Part shown: piece by piece, positions 47,301-57,770 of the stretch | Layout of the letters: each line of letters starts with the position of its first letter | How positions within the stretch are numbered: the first letter of the stretch is position 1 | Assembly (NCBI RefSeq): GCF_000835495.1 | Contig: NW_015622545.1 | Location: 3,240,777 to 3,304,776, forward strand | Origin: Cladophialophora immunda | Taxonomy: Eukaryota; Ascomycota; Eurotiomycetes; Chaetothyriales; Herpotrichiellaceae | DNA: 64,000 bases | Direction: 5' to 3' | Made by a program: the position numbers and the translations under genes | Notes under the pieces: model-generated | Databases searched by the model: none | What the model was told of the DNA's origin: nothing | Seen by the model: only the letters and a program-made list of their open reading frames with translations

Positions 47301-47782
47301 CGCGAACTCTTCTCGAGCTGGATTTGGTATCGGGGGTCGTCCAACTGACTACCAATTGCGACAGATCCTTCTCGCAGGGCTCGACCTTGCTCCAGGATGA
47401 CTTTGATCGTGACGCGCTGATCGGAAGCATCGACTTGGGCTTTGCCTTCGTCCAAGAGGAGATCCGACACGTATGCTCGAGGGTCCAGATCGCAGTCGTC
47501 TTCGTTGTCCTTGAGGTACTTGATGGTCGGGAGCTCACTGGGTCCGAGTTAGAACATGTCGTGTGCGACACCTCAGCGGTCAAACAGGGCTTACAGTTGG
47601 TAGCAGCTCTGGTACGCTCTCTGCACCTCGAGAGCCAGAGTTCCGATCTGCCATTTGTACGGCTCCCGCACGACCACGACCAGCCGCTTCTCGCCTTTGA
47701 CGGGGGAATTGGCGGATCCTTGAAGACTTTTGAGGTAGTCGTCTTCCGAGAGGATCCTTGCGGCAACACGCAACTTGACCAT
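44339..47782 (-). CDS. Net1/Dnt1-like nucleolar protein (Cdc14-binding N-terminal domain)
   Basis: Two exons joined across intron 47538-47594, 1128 residues. The N-terminal about 120 residues match the fungal Dnt1/Net1 ubiquitin-like domain: MVKLRVAARIL, RLVVVVREPYKWQIGTLALEVQRAY, and after the splice IKYLKDNEDDCDLDPRAYVSDLL. The rest is disordered, Ser/Thr/Lys-rich, with many SP/TP sites, ending in acidic runs (an eight- to nine-Asp tract coded by GAC/GAT repeats near 44655-44683, and a DEEEEDDDD tail). In yeasts Net1/Dnt1 sits in the nucleolus, restrains Cdc14-family phosphatase and silences or organises rDNA. A role in mitotic exit control is inferred from the family. Convergent with nothing; divergent side faces no gene for about 270 bp. 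Confidence 0.8.
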
Positions 47783-48056
47783 GGCGGGTGACAGTGCCTT
47801 GACCCGTGCGCATTCAAGGAGCGAATGGTGATGAACTGGTGGGAAAATAAATGTTTCGCGAGGTGAGGAGAGACTGAAAGTGCGGAGAAGGCGGCGTGGA
47901 TCGCGCGACGAAAAACACGCGACGGGATCCACGGCGTTGAGGCAAACCCTTCATTTCTTCGATACATGGTCCACAATAGTCCTCCTCTGCTACGCATTAT
48001 CTGGTCAAGCTAAGGGCTGACTTCACTTTATATTCACATTGGATTCACTGCCGTCC

Positions 48057-49910
48057 TCAACTGATGGAGATGTTGACTATTTTAATGTCCTCTTCTGGCT
48101 TCTCCTTGCGCACCTTTGTGTTTTCAATTTGATGGATCACATCCAACCCTTTGTACGCCCGTCCAAATATGGTGTGCTTATTGTCCAGCCATGGTGTCTT
48201 CTCCGTGGTGATGAAGAATTGTGACCCATTTGTATTGGGCCCAGCATTTGCCATACTCACGGTATATGGCTTGTCGTGCTTGAGATCGGAAAATTCGTCC
48301 TCGAACTCCTTTCCCCAGATGCTCTCGCCGCCGGTGCCATCGCCAAGTGGATCTCCGCCTTGTATCATAAATTTCCTGATCACCCGGTGGAAGATGGTGT
48401 TGTTGTAGTAGCCGTTCCTCGCGTGGGTGACAAAGTTTTCCACCGCCTTTGGGGCCTTGTCCGGAAACAATCTGATATGGATGTCGCCATAGGTGGTATG
48501 CAGGACGGCAGATGTGCCTGATTGGGCCTTCTTTTCTTCCTGCTTCTTTCCGGAAATGACTCGAGGCTTCTCGTTCTGCACATCGCGAGTCGATTTACTA
48601 ATTTCTTCGTCGTTGGTGAACATGTAAAACCGGACTTTGCCATATGCGGTCGCAAACAGCATGGGGTCTCGAGCCTCGGCTTCGTTCAGCAGGGGATTGG
48701 CACTGGCAGCCATCGACACCGTCACCACTTCTTTCTTCTGAGGAGCTCCCTGGTACAAAGCCACGTTCAAAGCTCGAAATGGCTCGTCCTTGCCATACGC
48801 CTTCATCACTCGATTGGTGAGAGTGTTGATCACTTTGATGCCCAAGAGTGATCCGTACGCAATGAAATGGCCCGATTCGTCAAAAGCGATGTTGATTCTT
48901 GACCTGACAACCGGATTATCGAGTTCGCGCTCAACTGCCATCCTTCGTCCAAATTCAACCTCATCGAGCTTCTGAAGCGCAGTCCCTGCTTGTTGCATCG
49001 AGGTTATTGTCTCCAACGATTCATCGTATGACCGGTAGAGTTTGCCGGAAGCAAAGTCGAAAACCCTAATCTTCCGATCCGGAAATGATATCGTGGCAAA
49101 CTGATGGCCCGACGGCGAAATTGTGATACAGCAAGGGGCGGACTTGGCCTTTTTGAAGTCGAACAGATTCGTCGTTGATTTCATCTTGAAGACGCTGTCC
49201 GGCTTTTCGTAATTGTCGCCTGGTTGCCAATATTCAATCATGCCGGTTGAGTCGGCTGACACGACGCAGTCAAAGGCTGGGTTGTACGCCATAGCCACCA
49301 CGGGGGCTCTGTGAAGAGAAGACAAAGTGTTCACAGGAGTCTGTGAGTTGCCGGGATCATCGTAGATATGTATCTCTTTGCCTCTAGCGACAGCTAATAT
49401 CGGCGAAGCTCCTCTCCGATGTACCCAACATATACAAGAAGCTGGGCTCTCCAGGTTCAAAATTGACAGTAGATCGAAGGTAATGACGTCGAAAATCTTG
49501 ATGGTACTGTCGTCGTCGTCGCCAGCTGTGGCGAAGAAAGCTCCGTCTACACTGACCGAGGAGCTCACTATGCGTCCTTCATGTGCCCGGTACTCTTTGG
49601 CGAACTCGATCCCGACCGCAACTTTCTTCCAGAATTTGACGACGCCATCGACTGACGTGGTGATGACGAAATCAGCCGGCGACGGAGCAATTGTCACGGC
49701 CAGCAACTGATCCTTGTGCATCAATGATTTGGAATACCTCACGCCTTTCGGCAAGGCATCCACGTACAGAGATTCATATGGGAGCTTGCGTTTCTTTTTC
49801 GGGGGAACCGAGGACGGCAGTGCCGGTCCAAAGTCATCGTCAGAGGACTCGCTGTCGGATTTTGCGCCATCGACAGACCTCGAGCGTTTGCGGGACTGAG
49901 AATCTGCCAT
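48057..49910 (-). CDS. cyp15: WD40-repeat cyclophilin, peptidyl-prolyl isomerase (Cyp15/PPWD1)
   Basis: Intronless, 617 residues, the usual length. A basic, Ser-rich N-terminus (RKRSRSVDGAKSDSESSDDD) with a nuclear-localisation-like KKKRK is followed by WD40 repeats from about 65 to 390 (VITTSVDGVVKFWKK, FFATAGDDDDSTIKIFD). The cyclophilin domain occupies the last 155 residues, with the active-site motifs FHRVIRKFMIQGGD (catalytic Arg), GSQFFITT and W-L-D-xK-HTIFGR. PPWD1/Cyp15 is a nuclear isomerase associated with spliceosomes. The catalytic residues appear intact. Confidence 0.95.
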   Translation of the reverse strand: MADSQSRKRSRSVDGAKSDSESSDDDFGPALPSSVPPKKKRKLPYESLYVDALPKGVRYSKSLMHKDQLLAVTIAPSPADFVITTSVDGVVKFWKKVAVGIEFAKEYRAHEGRIVSSSVSVDGAFFATAGDDDDSTIKIFDVITFDLLSILNLESPASCICWVHRRGASPILAVARGKEIHIYDDPGNSQTPVNTLSSLHRAPVVAMAYNPAFDCVVSADSTGMIEYWQPGDNYEKPDSVFKMKSTTNLFDFKKAKSAPCCITISPSGHQFATISFPDRKIRVFDFASGKLYRSYDESLETITSMQQAGTALQKLDEVEFGRRMAVERELDNPVVRSRINIAFDESGHFIAYGSLLGIKVINTLTNRVMKAYGKDEPFRALNVALYQGAPQKKEVVTVSMAASANPLLNEAEARDPMLFATAYGKVRFYMFTNDEEISKSTRDVQNEKPRVISGKKQEEKKAQSGTSAVLHTTYGDIHIRLFPDKAPKAVENFVTHARNGYYNNTIFHRVIRKFMIQGGDPLGDGTGGESIWGKEFEDEFSDLKHDKPYTVSMANAGPNTNGSQFFITTEKTPWLDNKHTIFGRAYKGLDVIHQIENTKVRKEKPEEDIKIVNISIS

Positions 49911-50627
49911 GATATGCTCTTGAGCTGGTGGGTTCTGAGATGTTGTTGGTTTCAGTTGCGAGGCTGAAAGAAGTGTCGAGTCGAAAACAAGAAAAACATG
50001 CAGATCGGATAAACTTCGGCACCAGCCTCCCGCTAACTATAAATGAGATAGACACTCTGCCAAGCCCATTATGATTGGTCTATCGTTTATCGGGGCTGAC
50101 CTGGGGATCGACCTCCTCCAGCTGGTATCCCGACTGTTAGCAAGACATTCATTATAACTCTTCTCCTATGCTGCTCGCATGAGTCGACAACTGAGAATCT
50201 CCAGCACTATGCAGAGAGGATGCTCAGTTGAACAAATGCGCTAAACTGCGGGAGTTGGCTCCGGTGCGACCCCACTCCTTGACACGAATGGCTTCCCACG
50301 AGTGAACGAGTTGCGCATGACTGTGCGACCTTGACCGCAAAGCTCCTTTCGCCATCTGAATTTCTCAATTCGGTGTACAGGCGCAAAAGGTCTCGCCTAT
50401 GGACGCTTTCAACCTGTTCAACAGACTGCTTGTCTGGTGTTTCTTTGTTCCTTTGTCTGGCATTTTCATTGCTCGCTGGCTTTGGGATCTCCAACGGCCT
50501 AGAGCGGTCTTACCGCCTCACAGGGATTCTCAAATTGGGCATGATGAGCACGAACTACTGATGTTCTTCATCTGCCTCGGCTACTTGAGTTCGAGGTATT
50601 CTTCAACGGTTGTTTCATGATATCAAG
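49911..50627. promoter_or_regulatory. Divergent upstream region, cyclophilin / DUF3328 gene
   Basis: A 717-bp region. A 73-codon frame with a true ATG at 50399-50620 ends 8 bp before the DUF3328 ATG and encodes two hydrophobic stretches; it may be an upstream ORF or chance. Confidence 0.4.
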
Positions 50628-51678
50628 ATGCCGTCGTCTCTTCGATTTCGCTCCCCATATCGCGGCGAGAAGGACGGCCCCGCCGTGCCGCGGACCCCCA
50701 GGTCGCCTCGTGGGGAATACACTGGAGACCCTGTACCTGCGGAGGGCTCTTTATCCAAGCACAACCCCTTGAAAATCGTCTTCAGCGTCCTCCTTGTGAC
50801 GGCTGCCCTCTCGTTCGCGCTCTTCAGCTATCGATACCAGCTCATCCAAGCGTTCCCGACTCGCCCCTCCGCATACTGGAAGACCAACAGCGCCGCCGCG
50901 CATATGACTCCGGAGCTCCGGACCTTTGCGCCGCCCTTCGGGGAGGCACCCTCGGTATTTGCCGACAGATATGAGTTCCAGCTCCAAGGAGCCAGGGGCG
51001 ATCGGGCGTGGCTGCGCATGTTTCCGAAGGGAGACGGGAGAATATCCGTCCGGCACCCGAGGGAATATGGACTGCCATCGAGCGCTGCTGCGTTTGACGG
51101 AGACGGCCACGCGATTTCTGATACCGAAATATACGATGTTGCTGTAGTGAGGCAATTGGAATGCCTGGTAAGCTCCCCTGACGCCCGCCACCTTACTCCC
51201 GGGCCCACAATGGACTGCGCAATTGTATATAGGACTGCAATTCGCTGACCATGATCCCTGTCCTCGCGTAGGCATTCATCCGCCAGATTCTAATCGACTA
51301 CGACCACGAAGAACACCCCCACGTCCACGAGAAAGCCTATGTCTTTCACTGCCTCGACCATGGTAAGAAGTCTTCCTCTCCAAACCCTTTCTTTTGCTTC
51401 TCCTCCCCCCTAACCCCCCTCCCAGCATGGTACTAAACTCTGTGCTTTGATAAAACATAGTCCGGCAAGCCCTGCTCTGTGCCGCGGACACGACGCTGGA
51501 ACCCACGCGCGATGGCGGCGTGGTTTCATCCCCGAACGGCCCGCATCACTACGTGGGACATCAGAAGATGGTGGCCGATCGCAGCGGCAGCGCGTTGCAG
51601 AGCGCGTTGCATACGTGCAAGAACTGGACGGCGGTCAGGACTTGGATTGAAGAGAATAGGGTTGTGGAGATGGAATGA
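50628..51678 (+). CDS. DUF3328 / UstYa-like membrane protein
   Basis: Three exons (introns 51168-51271, 51363-51460), 282 residues. Type II topology: Pro/Arg-rich cytosolic N-terminus, one transmembrane helix (IVFSVLLVTAALSFALFSY, about 50-70), lumenal domain. The signature region reads FHCLDH|VRQALLCAADTTLEP across intron 2, and HTCKNW near the C-terminus matches the second conserved motif. In the first HxxHC motif the outer His is replaced by Tyr (YVFHC), so metal binding may be altered. UstYa-family members carry out oxidative cyclisation of ribosomal peptides such as ustiloxin, or other oxidations in secondary metabolism. No precursor peptide gene is visible nearby, so the function is open. 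Confidence 0.78.
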
Positions 51679-51897
51679 TTTGCTGTCATTCGTTGGCTGG
51701 AATCAGAGAAGGGGGAGCGTAGTCCTGGGGGATATAGAGATGTAGATGAGAATACAGATTTTGGTCATTACAAGATCAGCTGCGTTGTAAAGTGAAGAGT
51801 AGCGACGGACCGGTCCAAACCATCTTCCCACTAATGAATAGAGCATAGTAGACAAGTCTTTCCCACCAGGCATTCGTCTCATCTGTCCAATCATGCC

Positions 51898-54800
51898 CTA
51901 TGCCGTCTGACTTGCACCGTCATCACCAGCATTTAGCAACGCCCACAATCTCCCTCCCCTCTCAACCAACTCCGTAAAAGGCCCCTGTTCAACAGCTCTC
52001 CCCTCCTCCATGACCACGACATGGTCCGCAACCTCCATCATCTCCCTTGCGTGTGTGACCACGATCACCGTCAATTTGCCCTTTTTCTCCCGACTCAGTC
52101 TAGCGATACTCTGTCGAATACTTGCCGCGCTGTCTCGATCCAATGCGCTGGTCGCTTCATCGAGGATGAGAACCTTGGGGTCGCGAATGAGCGCGCGAGC
52201 GATGACGATCCGCTGTGCCTGGCCGCCGGAGACGCCGAGACCGCCTTCCCCAATGACGGTGGCGTAGCCTTGCGAGAGGGATTGTATGAATTCATGGATC
52301 CCGGCCGCGCGGGCGGCAGAGTCAATGCGAGTTGCGGATGTCCAAGGGGAGTCGGGGGGGAGACCGTAGATGATGTTCTCGCGTACTGTTGTGGGGAGGA
52401 GTACTGGGATCTGCGGAACGGCGGCGATCAGGGAACGGAGAGAGGAGACGTCAAGGGTTCGAATATCGCGGCCGGACAGTGTGAGTGATGCTGGGCCTTC
52501 ATTGGGATTCGAAGGGGACAGTGCGAGGTGATCTGCTGTTGGGGGGTAGAGGCCTAAGAGGAGGGATGCAATGGTCGATTTCCCCGAGCCCGAGGCTCCT
52601 ACTATCGCGGTGGTTTTCCCAGAGGGAATGGTGAGATTCAGTCTTCGAAGGGCTGCCGCCTCCGGTCGGGTCGGGTAAAAGAATGTCAAATTAATGAAGT
52701 GGATTGGCCCTGAAAGTGTGACTGGGTCATGTTCATCTAGTTGGACCTTACCAACTTCTTCATGAGAGTTGACTTGCATACGTGCAAGTCGGAGGAGGCG
52801 GTTGGCAGTATCGGCCGCTGAACTAGTCTGAGGTATGTAGGTGATGACCGCATTCGCATTGGTAGTACAAAACAAGAGGAGTCCAAATACGGTGAGTATA
52901 GAGTTAATCGGCCACTCGTGATCTGTTGCAAGGCGAGCTCCATACCAAAAAATCATCGGCGTGAAGAAAGCGATGGCGGAATCAGATAGGCCGAAGAAGA
53001 AACCGCTGAATAAAGCTCGTCGTACGCCAATGGAAAAGGCCTGACGTGTGGCATCGCGATACTTGTTGTGGAAGTAAGATTCCAGAGTGAGCGATCGTAC
53101 TGTCTTGATGTCTGCAAAAGATTCGACAAATATTTCGTTGACACTGTCACTGGCCGAGCTTGTTCGAGATTCCCACAAAGCAGAGACAATACCAAAACCC
53201 TTTGCCAGAATGTAGAGCACCGGAGAGGCCGCAAGGCTGACCAGTGTGATCTTCCAACAGGAGAGCATCGACCATGTGAAAGCCACAGCCATCATAACAG
53301 CAACGACGAGGAGCTGTGCAGCAAATTTTTCCACGAGATCCTTAATCTCTTCTGCATTCTTATCGAGTGAAGATATGAGGGCTGCAGGATTGTTGTGGTC
53401 TTCATCGAACCAAGCCTTGGGTTGGCGTAGAATACGTTGCAATGCCTGGATTCGGAGCGTGTCCACCCACGATTGGCTTGCAGAGTCGAGAAGGTATTGC
53501 ATGAAAAAACACGCAAAGCCATCGACAACGGCAATTCCAACAACGACCATTGAGTAGGTCAAGGCTTTCTTCTCGTATCCTGTCGGGAAGTAGTAGGTAT
53601 CAAAGATTTGCACGAGGGCATATGAGAATGCGGGTGGAGCCCCTGCGTGGACCAAGGTTGCCAGGAATCCGAGAAGCAGTTTGCTTCGGTTGACATTATC
53701 GAGGCTGGGCCATAGTGCAAGCAGTACTGCAGTGATTGAAGCTGCTGGCTGCAAGTGTTTGCTCACTTTCTCTGCAAGGGTTACATCCATGATATCGTGG
53801 TCTATGCTTTTATTCCCACCGATGGCATCGTATCTCAAGGGTGGCGTGGGCAATGGTTTGTCTCGAGTCCTCGGAGTTCTTGGGATGGCTGACACGAAAA
53901 TCGATTTGCGGGTAATGGCGGCTGGATTAGCGTACGCAGCGGATGATGAAGTCGCTCCCTGATGTTCAGACGGATTCGTTTGGTAAAGAGTATACATAGC
54001 TTTGGCACGGGCCATTGACTGACGCTTGAGAAGCTTCAGTGCAGCTCCACTGCTTGCAGATAATCCTTTCCTCAGCCGATGTCCAAGTGATCTGCCTCCC
54101 CAAGAGTCCTGGGCAGTTTCCAAGCTGTGACTCTGTGCACTTGCTGCTGTATCAAGGTCGAACGAGTCCTTCTTCAATGGCGAAGAAGGGGTAATCGTTC
54201 TTGGCGAGCCCGGAAGGCCCCGTCGTGACATGGATTTGGTCCTCTCATCAGAACAGTTGATTTGTCCGATTGACAGCTCCTTTGCGTAGGCTCCATGGCC
54301 GGTGGCAGCGCTTTTCAAGTCGGCAAGGCTCCCACGACGGCCTTCCTGAATGACTCGACCGCTTTCAAGAACGTACACGAAGTCATTGTCCTGTATCTGA
54401 CTTAGATCATGTGTAATAATGATGGTCGTTTTTCCTCGTCGCCATTCTCGAATAGATCTCATGACAGCTATCTTGCTCGAATTGTCGAGAGCACTTGTTG
54501 CCTCGTCCAGTATCATTATCGGTGTGTCTCTCAAACAAGCACGTGCAATCGCAATCCGCTGCTTTTGGCCTCCAGAGAGAGATGAGCCACTAGTCCCGAC
54601 TCTAGTATGAACCCCTCCCGGAAGTTGGTCAATGGTGTGTCCCAAAGCTGCCATCCTAAGGCATTCGTTTACACGAACCTCCGTAACTCGATCAAAATCG
54701 CGTCGACCCAGCGCAACGTTTCTGAAAATAGTATCGCTGAAAAGGACGCATTTCTGTTGGACTAGAGTGATATTGTTTCGGAGCCAGTTTGTATCAATAT

Positions 54801-56256
54801 CTCCTAAGTCATTGTCGTCGATGAAAATCGCCCCGGTCTTAGGATGGTAGAATCTCATCAGTATATTGCTGAGTGTGCTTTTCCCAGACCCGCTCTTGCC
54901 CACGATGAATGTGGTCTCTCCCGCAGGAAAATAGAATGTACAATGGTCCAGAGCCAGGGATGTGGGTCTTGATGGGTAGGCAAATGAAACCTTCTCAGAA
55001 TTAGACAATCAACTTGCGAAATATACTGAGCACATACCGCCCGGATTTCGATGTTCCCCTCGCAAAATTGTGGCGACAATCTACCCACATTTCGCAGTTG
55101 CGGCTGCCCTTCCAAGACTTTGTTCACCACTGTCTCCAATGCTGAAGCTGACGACTGGCTTCGTTGAAGAATGATGCAATGTGGCAACATGTCCTCAATC
55201 GCCTTCGCAGTTATGAGGCAGGCCCAAAATGTCGTGACCACTTTGCCGGCACTAGTTGCACCCGAATGGACCTGTGTACCACCATACCAGAACCCTGCAC
55301 ACATTCATGAGAGTTGTTCTTTGGTCAGGCGCGAAGAACTTGCCCTGGACGAACATTGCGGTCGTGGTAAAACGTACGAACCCAGATTGCAATGCAGTGG
55401 AAAAGGCCTGCTTCAAGGAGAACACACCGGCCGCCCTGACTGCTGAAGAGTAGTTGTTTGCTTCTTGGTCTTGAGTGTTGAAACACTTTACGGTAACGAT
55501 GTTTGTGACACACTTATTGGCTAAGGTGGTGGCGGTAGTCAGTGTTTCGTTCCGGTAGTCGATATTCGCTTGTACACGTCGAGAAATGAGGATGCTGCCA
55601 ATAGCGATGACAGGGATTGCCGAGAGCACAACCAGAGTCAACTTCCAGTTTGTGACCATTGCGAGGCCAAGTCCAGCCAATGCTTGAACCAGACACACAA
55701 ATACGAAACCAAGAGGCTGCGAGGTTCCTAGTTGCAGTTCACTGATCTGTCTGATATCATTAGAAAGGTGGCCTGTCACTCTCGACACGTCGTACCTCTG
55801 GAACCTGGTTAGGAGCGTCCCTACCCCCGTTGTTCGCGCCTCGTACCATTCTATTTCACGATCGAGTAGAGATTGGAAGAGCAGTTCACGAATGCTCCTT
55901 GCCTGCATCTCGCCAAACACTAGCCAGAGGCTAAAAAGGGTGCCCTTGAAAACAAATGTGGCGGCTGCAAGTCCCAAGAGCGCGTGGAGACTACCTAGAG
56001 AGCGGTCCATGAAGGTTGAGCCATCAGTCTTCCCAGCAGCAAAGTCGGAAAAAGTGTCGAAGAACTTCCCGAAAAAGAATGCCATTGCTGGTTGCAAGCA
56101 TCCTGCGGCGGCTGAGGTGGCAGTGGCCGGCAATAGAATGAATAAGTGTGCCTTTGCTGTGAACTTGAAAATGCTTCTCCAGCAGCCGAGGAAGCCATGT
56201 TTTTGCCGCGCCTCATTAGACTCGATTTGATGCTCGTCTTGAGCAGTTGTGGTCAT
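51898..56256 (-). CDS. Full-size ABC exporter, Ste6/a-factor type (ABCB)
   Basis: Three exons (56256-55344, 55294-55038, 54993-51898), 1421 residues, arranged TMD-NBD-TMD-NBD. Intron 1 (55295-55343) is GC-AG with donor GCAAGT and joins TTTAMFVQ|GFWYGGTQV; intron 2 (54994-55037) is only 44 nt. NBD1: GKSGSGKST (about 422), LSGGQKQR, ILDEATSALD. NBD2: GASGSGKST, VSGGQAQR, ILDEATSALD. All Walker and signature motifs are intact. A long linker (about 640-790) with Ser-rich and basic patches separates the halves. This is the subfamily that exports farnesylated mating peptide in yeasts (Ste6) and includes AtrD-like pumps in filamentous fungi. Located at the plasma membrane. Its 3' end is 219 bp from the convergent DUF3328 gene. 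Confidence 0.92.
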
Positions 56257-56608
56257 GTCGCGAAGGTGGAAGCTTGACTAGACATGGTCGAGAAGGCCAA
56301 CGTTTCAATGTCGCGAACTGATGGCAGCGGGAATAGACATCAAGAATCAACAGCTTGAACCATGCAAAGTCATTATTGAAAACAATGTTCATTCCTCGAC
56401 TTGAATGTTGAGTGCCAAGAGCGCCGATGGCACATCTTGATATTGTTCTTGTGGAATGTGCAGGAATTCCCACGCGGTCCCGCACGGTGGAGGCTTTGAG
56501 ATTCAGTGCACTTGGAAACGAAGCCCCTGGCGCCGACTCGTGCTGTGGTGAACGGCTCGGCATTCGCTGTTGCTGTCTAATTTGGTGTTGGCGTGCCAGT
56601 CTCCCTGC
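56257..56608. other. Intergenic
   Basis: A 352-bp region upstream of the ABC exporter and downstream of the PBDC1-like gene. Probably the exporter promoter; no site recognised. Confidence 0.5.
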
Positions 56609-57079
56609 CTACGACTTCTTCTCCTGCTTCTGAGCGTTTTCATGAATCCAGTCGTTCAGTCCAGCCCTGTTTCTAGCAATTTCGATTGCATAGAACTGCA
56701 CTCGAATTACGAAAATGGTCTCTTTTTCGCCATACTCGGTTTTGGGGCTCTTCCTCAGCATGGTGCCGAAGTTGTAGTCCTCAATTTTCTTCTCGCCCTT
56801 TTCGTAGACCTTGGCGAAGTTGCGCCACTTCTCTTTGCCCTCTTTGCTCTTCATGGCCTCCTCATCGATCTCCTGAGCAGGGTCAAAGTCCGGAAATTCA
56901 CTCTTAAAGTGCTCGAGAATCTCGTCGTCGAGTCGAGTCAAACGGAGCTTTGAGCCAGGCAGCTTTTCGAGGATTCCCCAATAAACAGTCATTTGTTGCA
57001 CTGCCCTCACGGCGAATTGCTTCTCCATGTCCTCGTAGTTCGGAGCATTCTCCGGGTCGATGACGCTGGTGAGGGACAT
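56609..57079 (-). CDS. PBDC1 / Ypl225w-like protein (eEF1A-folding chaperone family)
   Basis: A 156-residue protein from the ATG at 57079. It matches the PBDC1 (polysaccharide biosynthesis domain-containing 1) family throughout: N-terminal MEKQFAVRAVQQMTVYWGILE, GSKLRLTRLDDEILEHF, KEKWRNFAKVYE, DYNFGTMLR and IFVIRVQFYAIEIARNR. The yeast member Ypl225w assists folding of elongation factor eEF1A in the cytosol; the old family name is misleading. An in-frame ATG at 57154 would add 25 residues not typical of the family, so the shorter form is preferred. No intron. Confidence 0.85.
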   Translation of the reverse strand: MSLTSVIDPENAPNYEDMEKQFAVRAVQQMTVYWGILEKLPGSKLRLTRLDDEILEHFKSEFPDFDPAQEIDEEAMKSKEGKEKWRNFAKVYEKGEKKIEDYNFGTMLRKSPKTEYGEKETIFVIRVQFYAIEIARNRAGLNDWIHENAQKQEKKS

Positions 57080-57770
57080 CTCGGCGACCTGGAGATTGTG
57101 ATTCTGGAAGTGTTCGTACCCGATGAGTTCGGATTTCGCAGCCTGCGGGATCAAATTGATTGGTATCTCGGGAAATGTTTCTGACGGAGATGTTTTGTGA
57201 ATTTCTTGGATGATTTTTCGTTGTCAAAGTCTTTCACAAAAAAGACTCCTTGAAACTTGAGATCGATGATACGCCAAAAGGGGTTAGTATGTCTTGGCAA
57301 ACACGTGACTCCTATTCGGTGAAGCATTCTGACCAGGAGATGCAGGCGCCTTGTGGTCGATTGTCCAGCGACCACGACTGTCGATCCATTCCAACTCCTC
57401 ATCATGTTCGGGCTGCAATTTCACTTCAGATGGGGGAGGGACTGGCCTCTCCAAGTTGTCCGTGAATTATCCGCTACCTTCAGCGAACTCGGCTTAGTCG
57501 AACATGCAACATGTCAGATCGGGCGGCCCTCGTCGCACGGCCCGCCTTATCCGCCGACCACGACCACGGCACATTGCATGCCTCGGCAGGGTTCCTCGCG
57601 GAATTGTGGTGGTCGTTCTCTCGAGGGCTAGAGTGAGATCATGTCCGGGGAAATACCCAGCCTGACGACTGTACTATTTCTCCCGCATACCGGCCATAAT
57701 GCGCAACCCACCCCAGGCATCGTTATAGCAACCCCCCTCAAAACATTCAACCAACAGGCAAACAATCAGA
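57080..57770. promoter_or_regulatory. Divergent upstream region, PBDC1-like / carboxylase alpha
   Basis: A 691-bp region. A plus-strand open frame extends from about 57641 to 57907 but in another frame from the carboxylase. No supported extra gene. Confidence 0.4.

Noticed and set aside
55252..55304. End of ABC N-terminal frame as a separate half-transporter
   Set aside because: The GC-AG intron at 55295-55343 joins the parts in phase and reconstitutes the conserved GFWYGG segment.
52010..55446. Short plus-strand frames inside the ABC exporter
   Set aside because: Antisense shadows of conserved ATP-binding and membrane segments.
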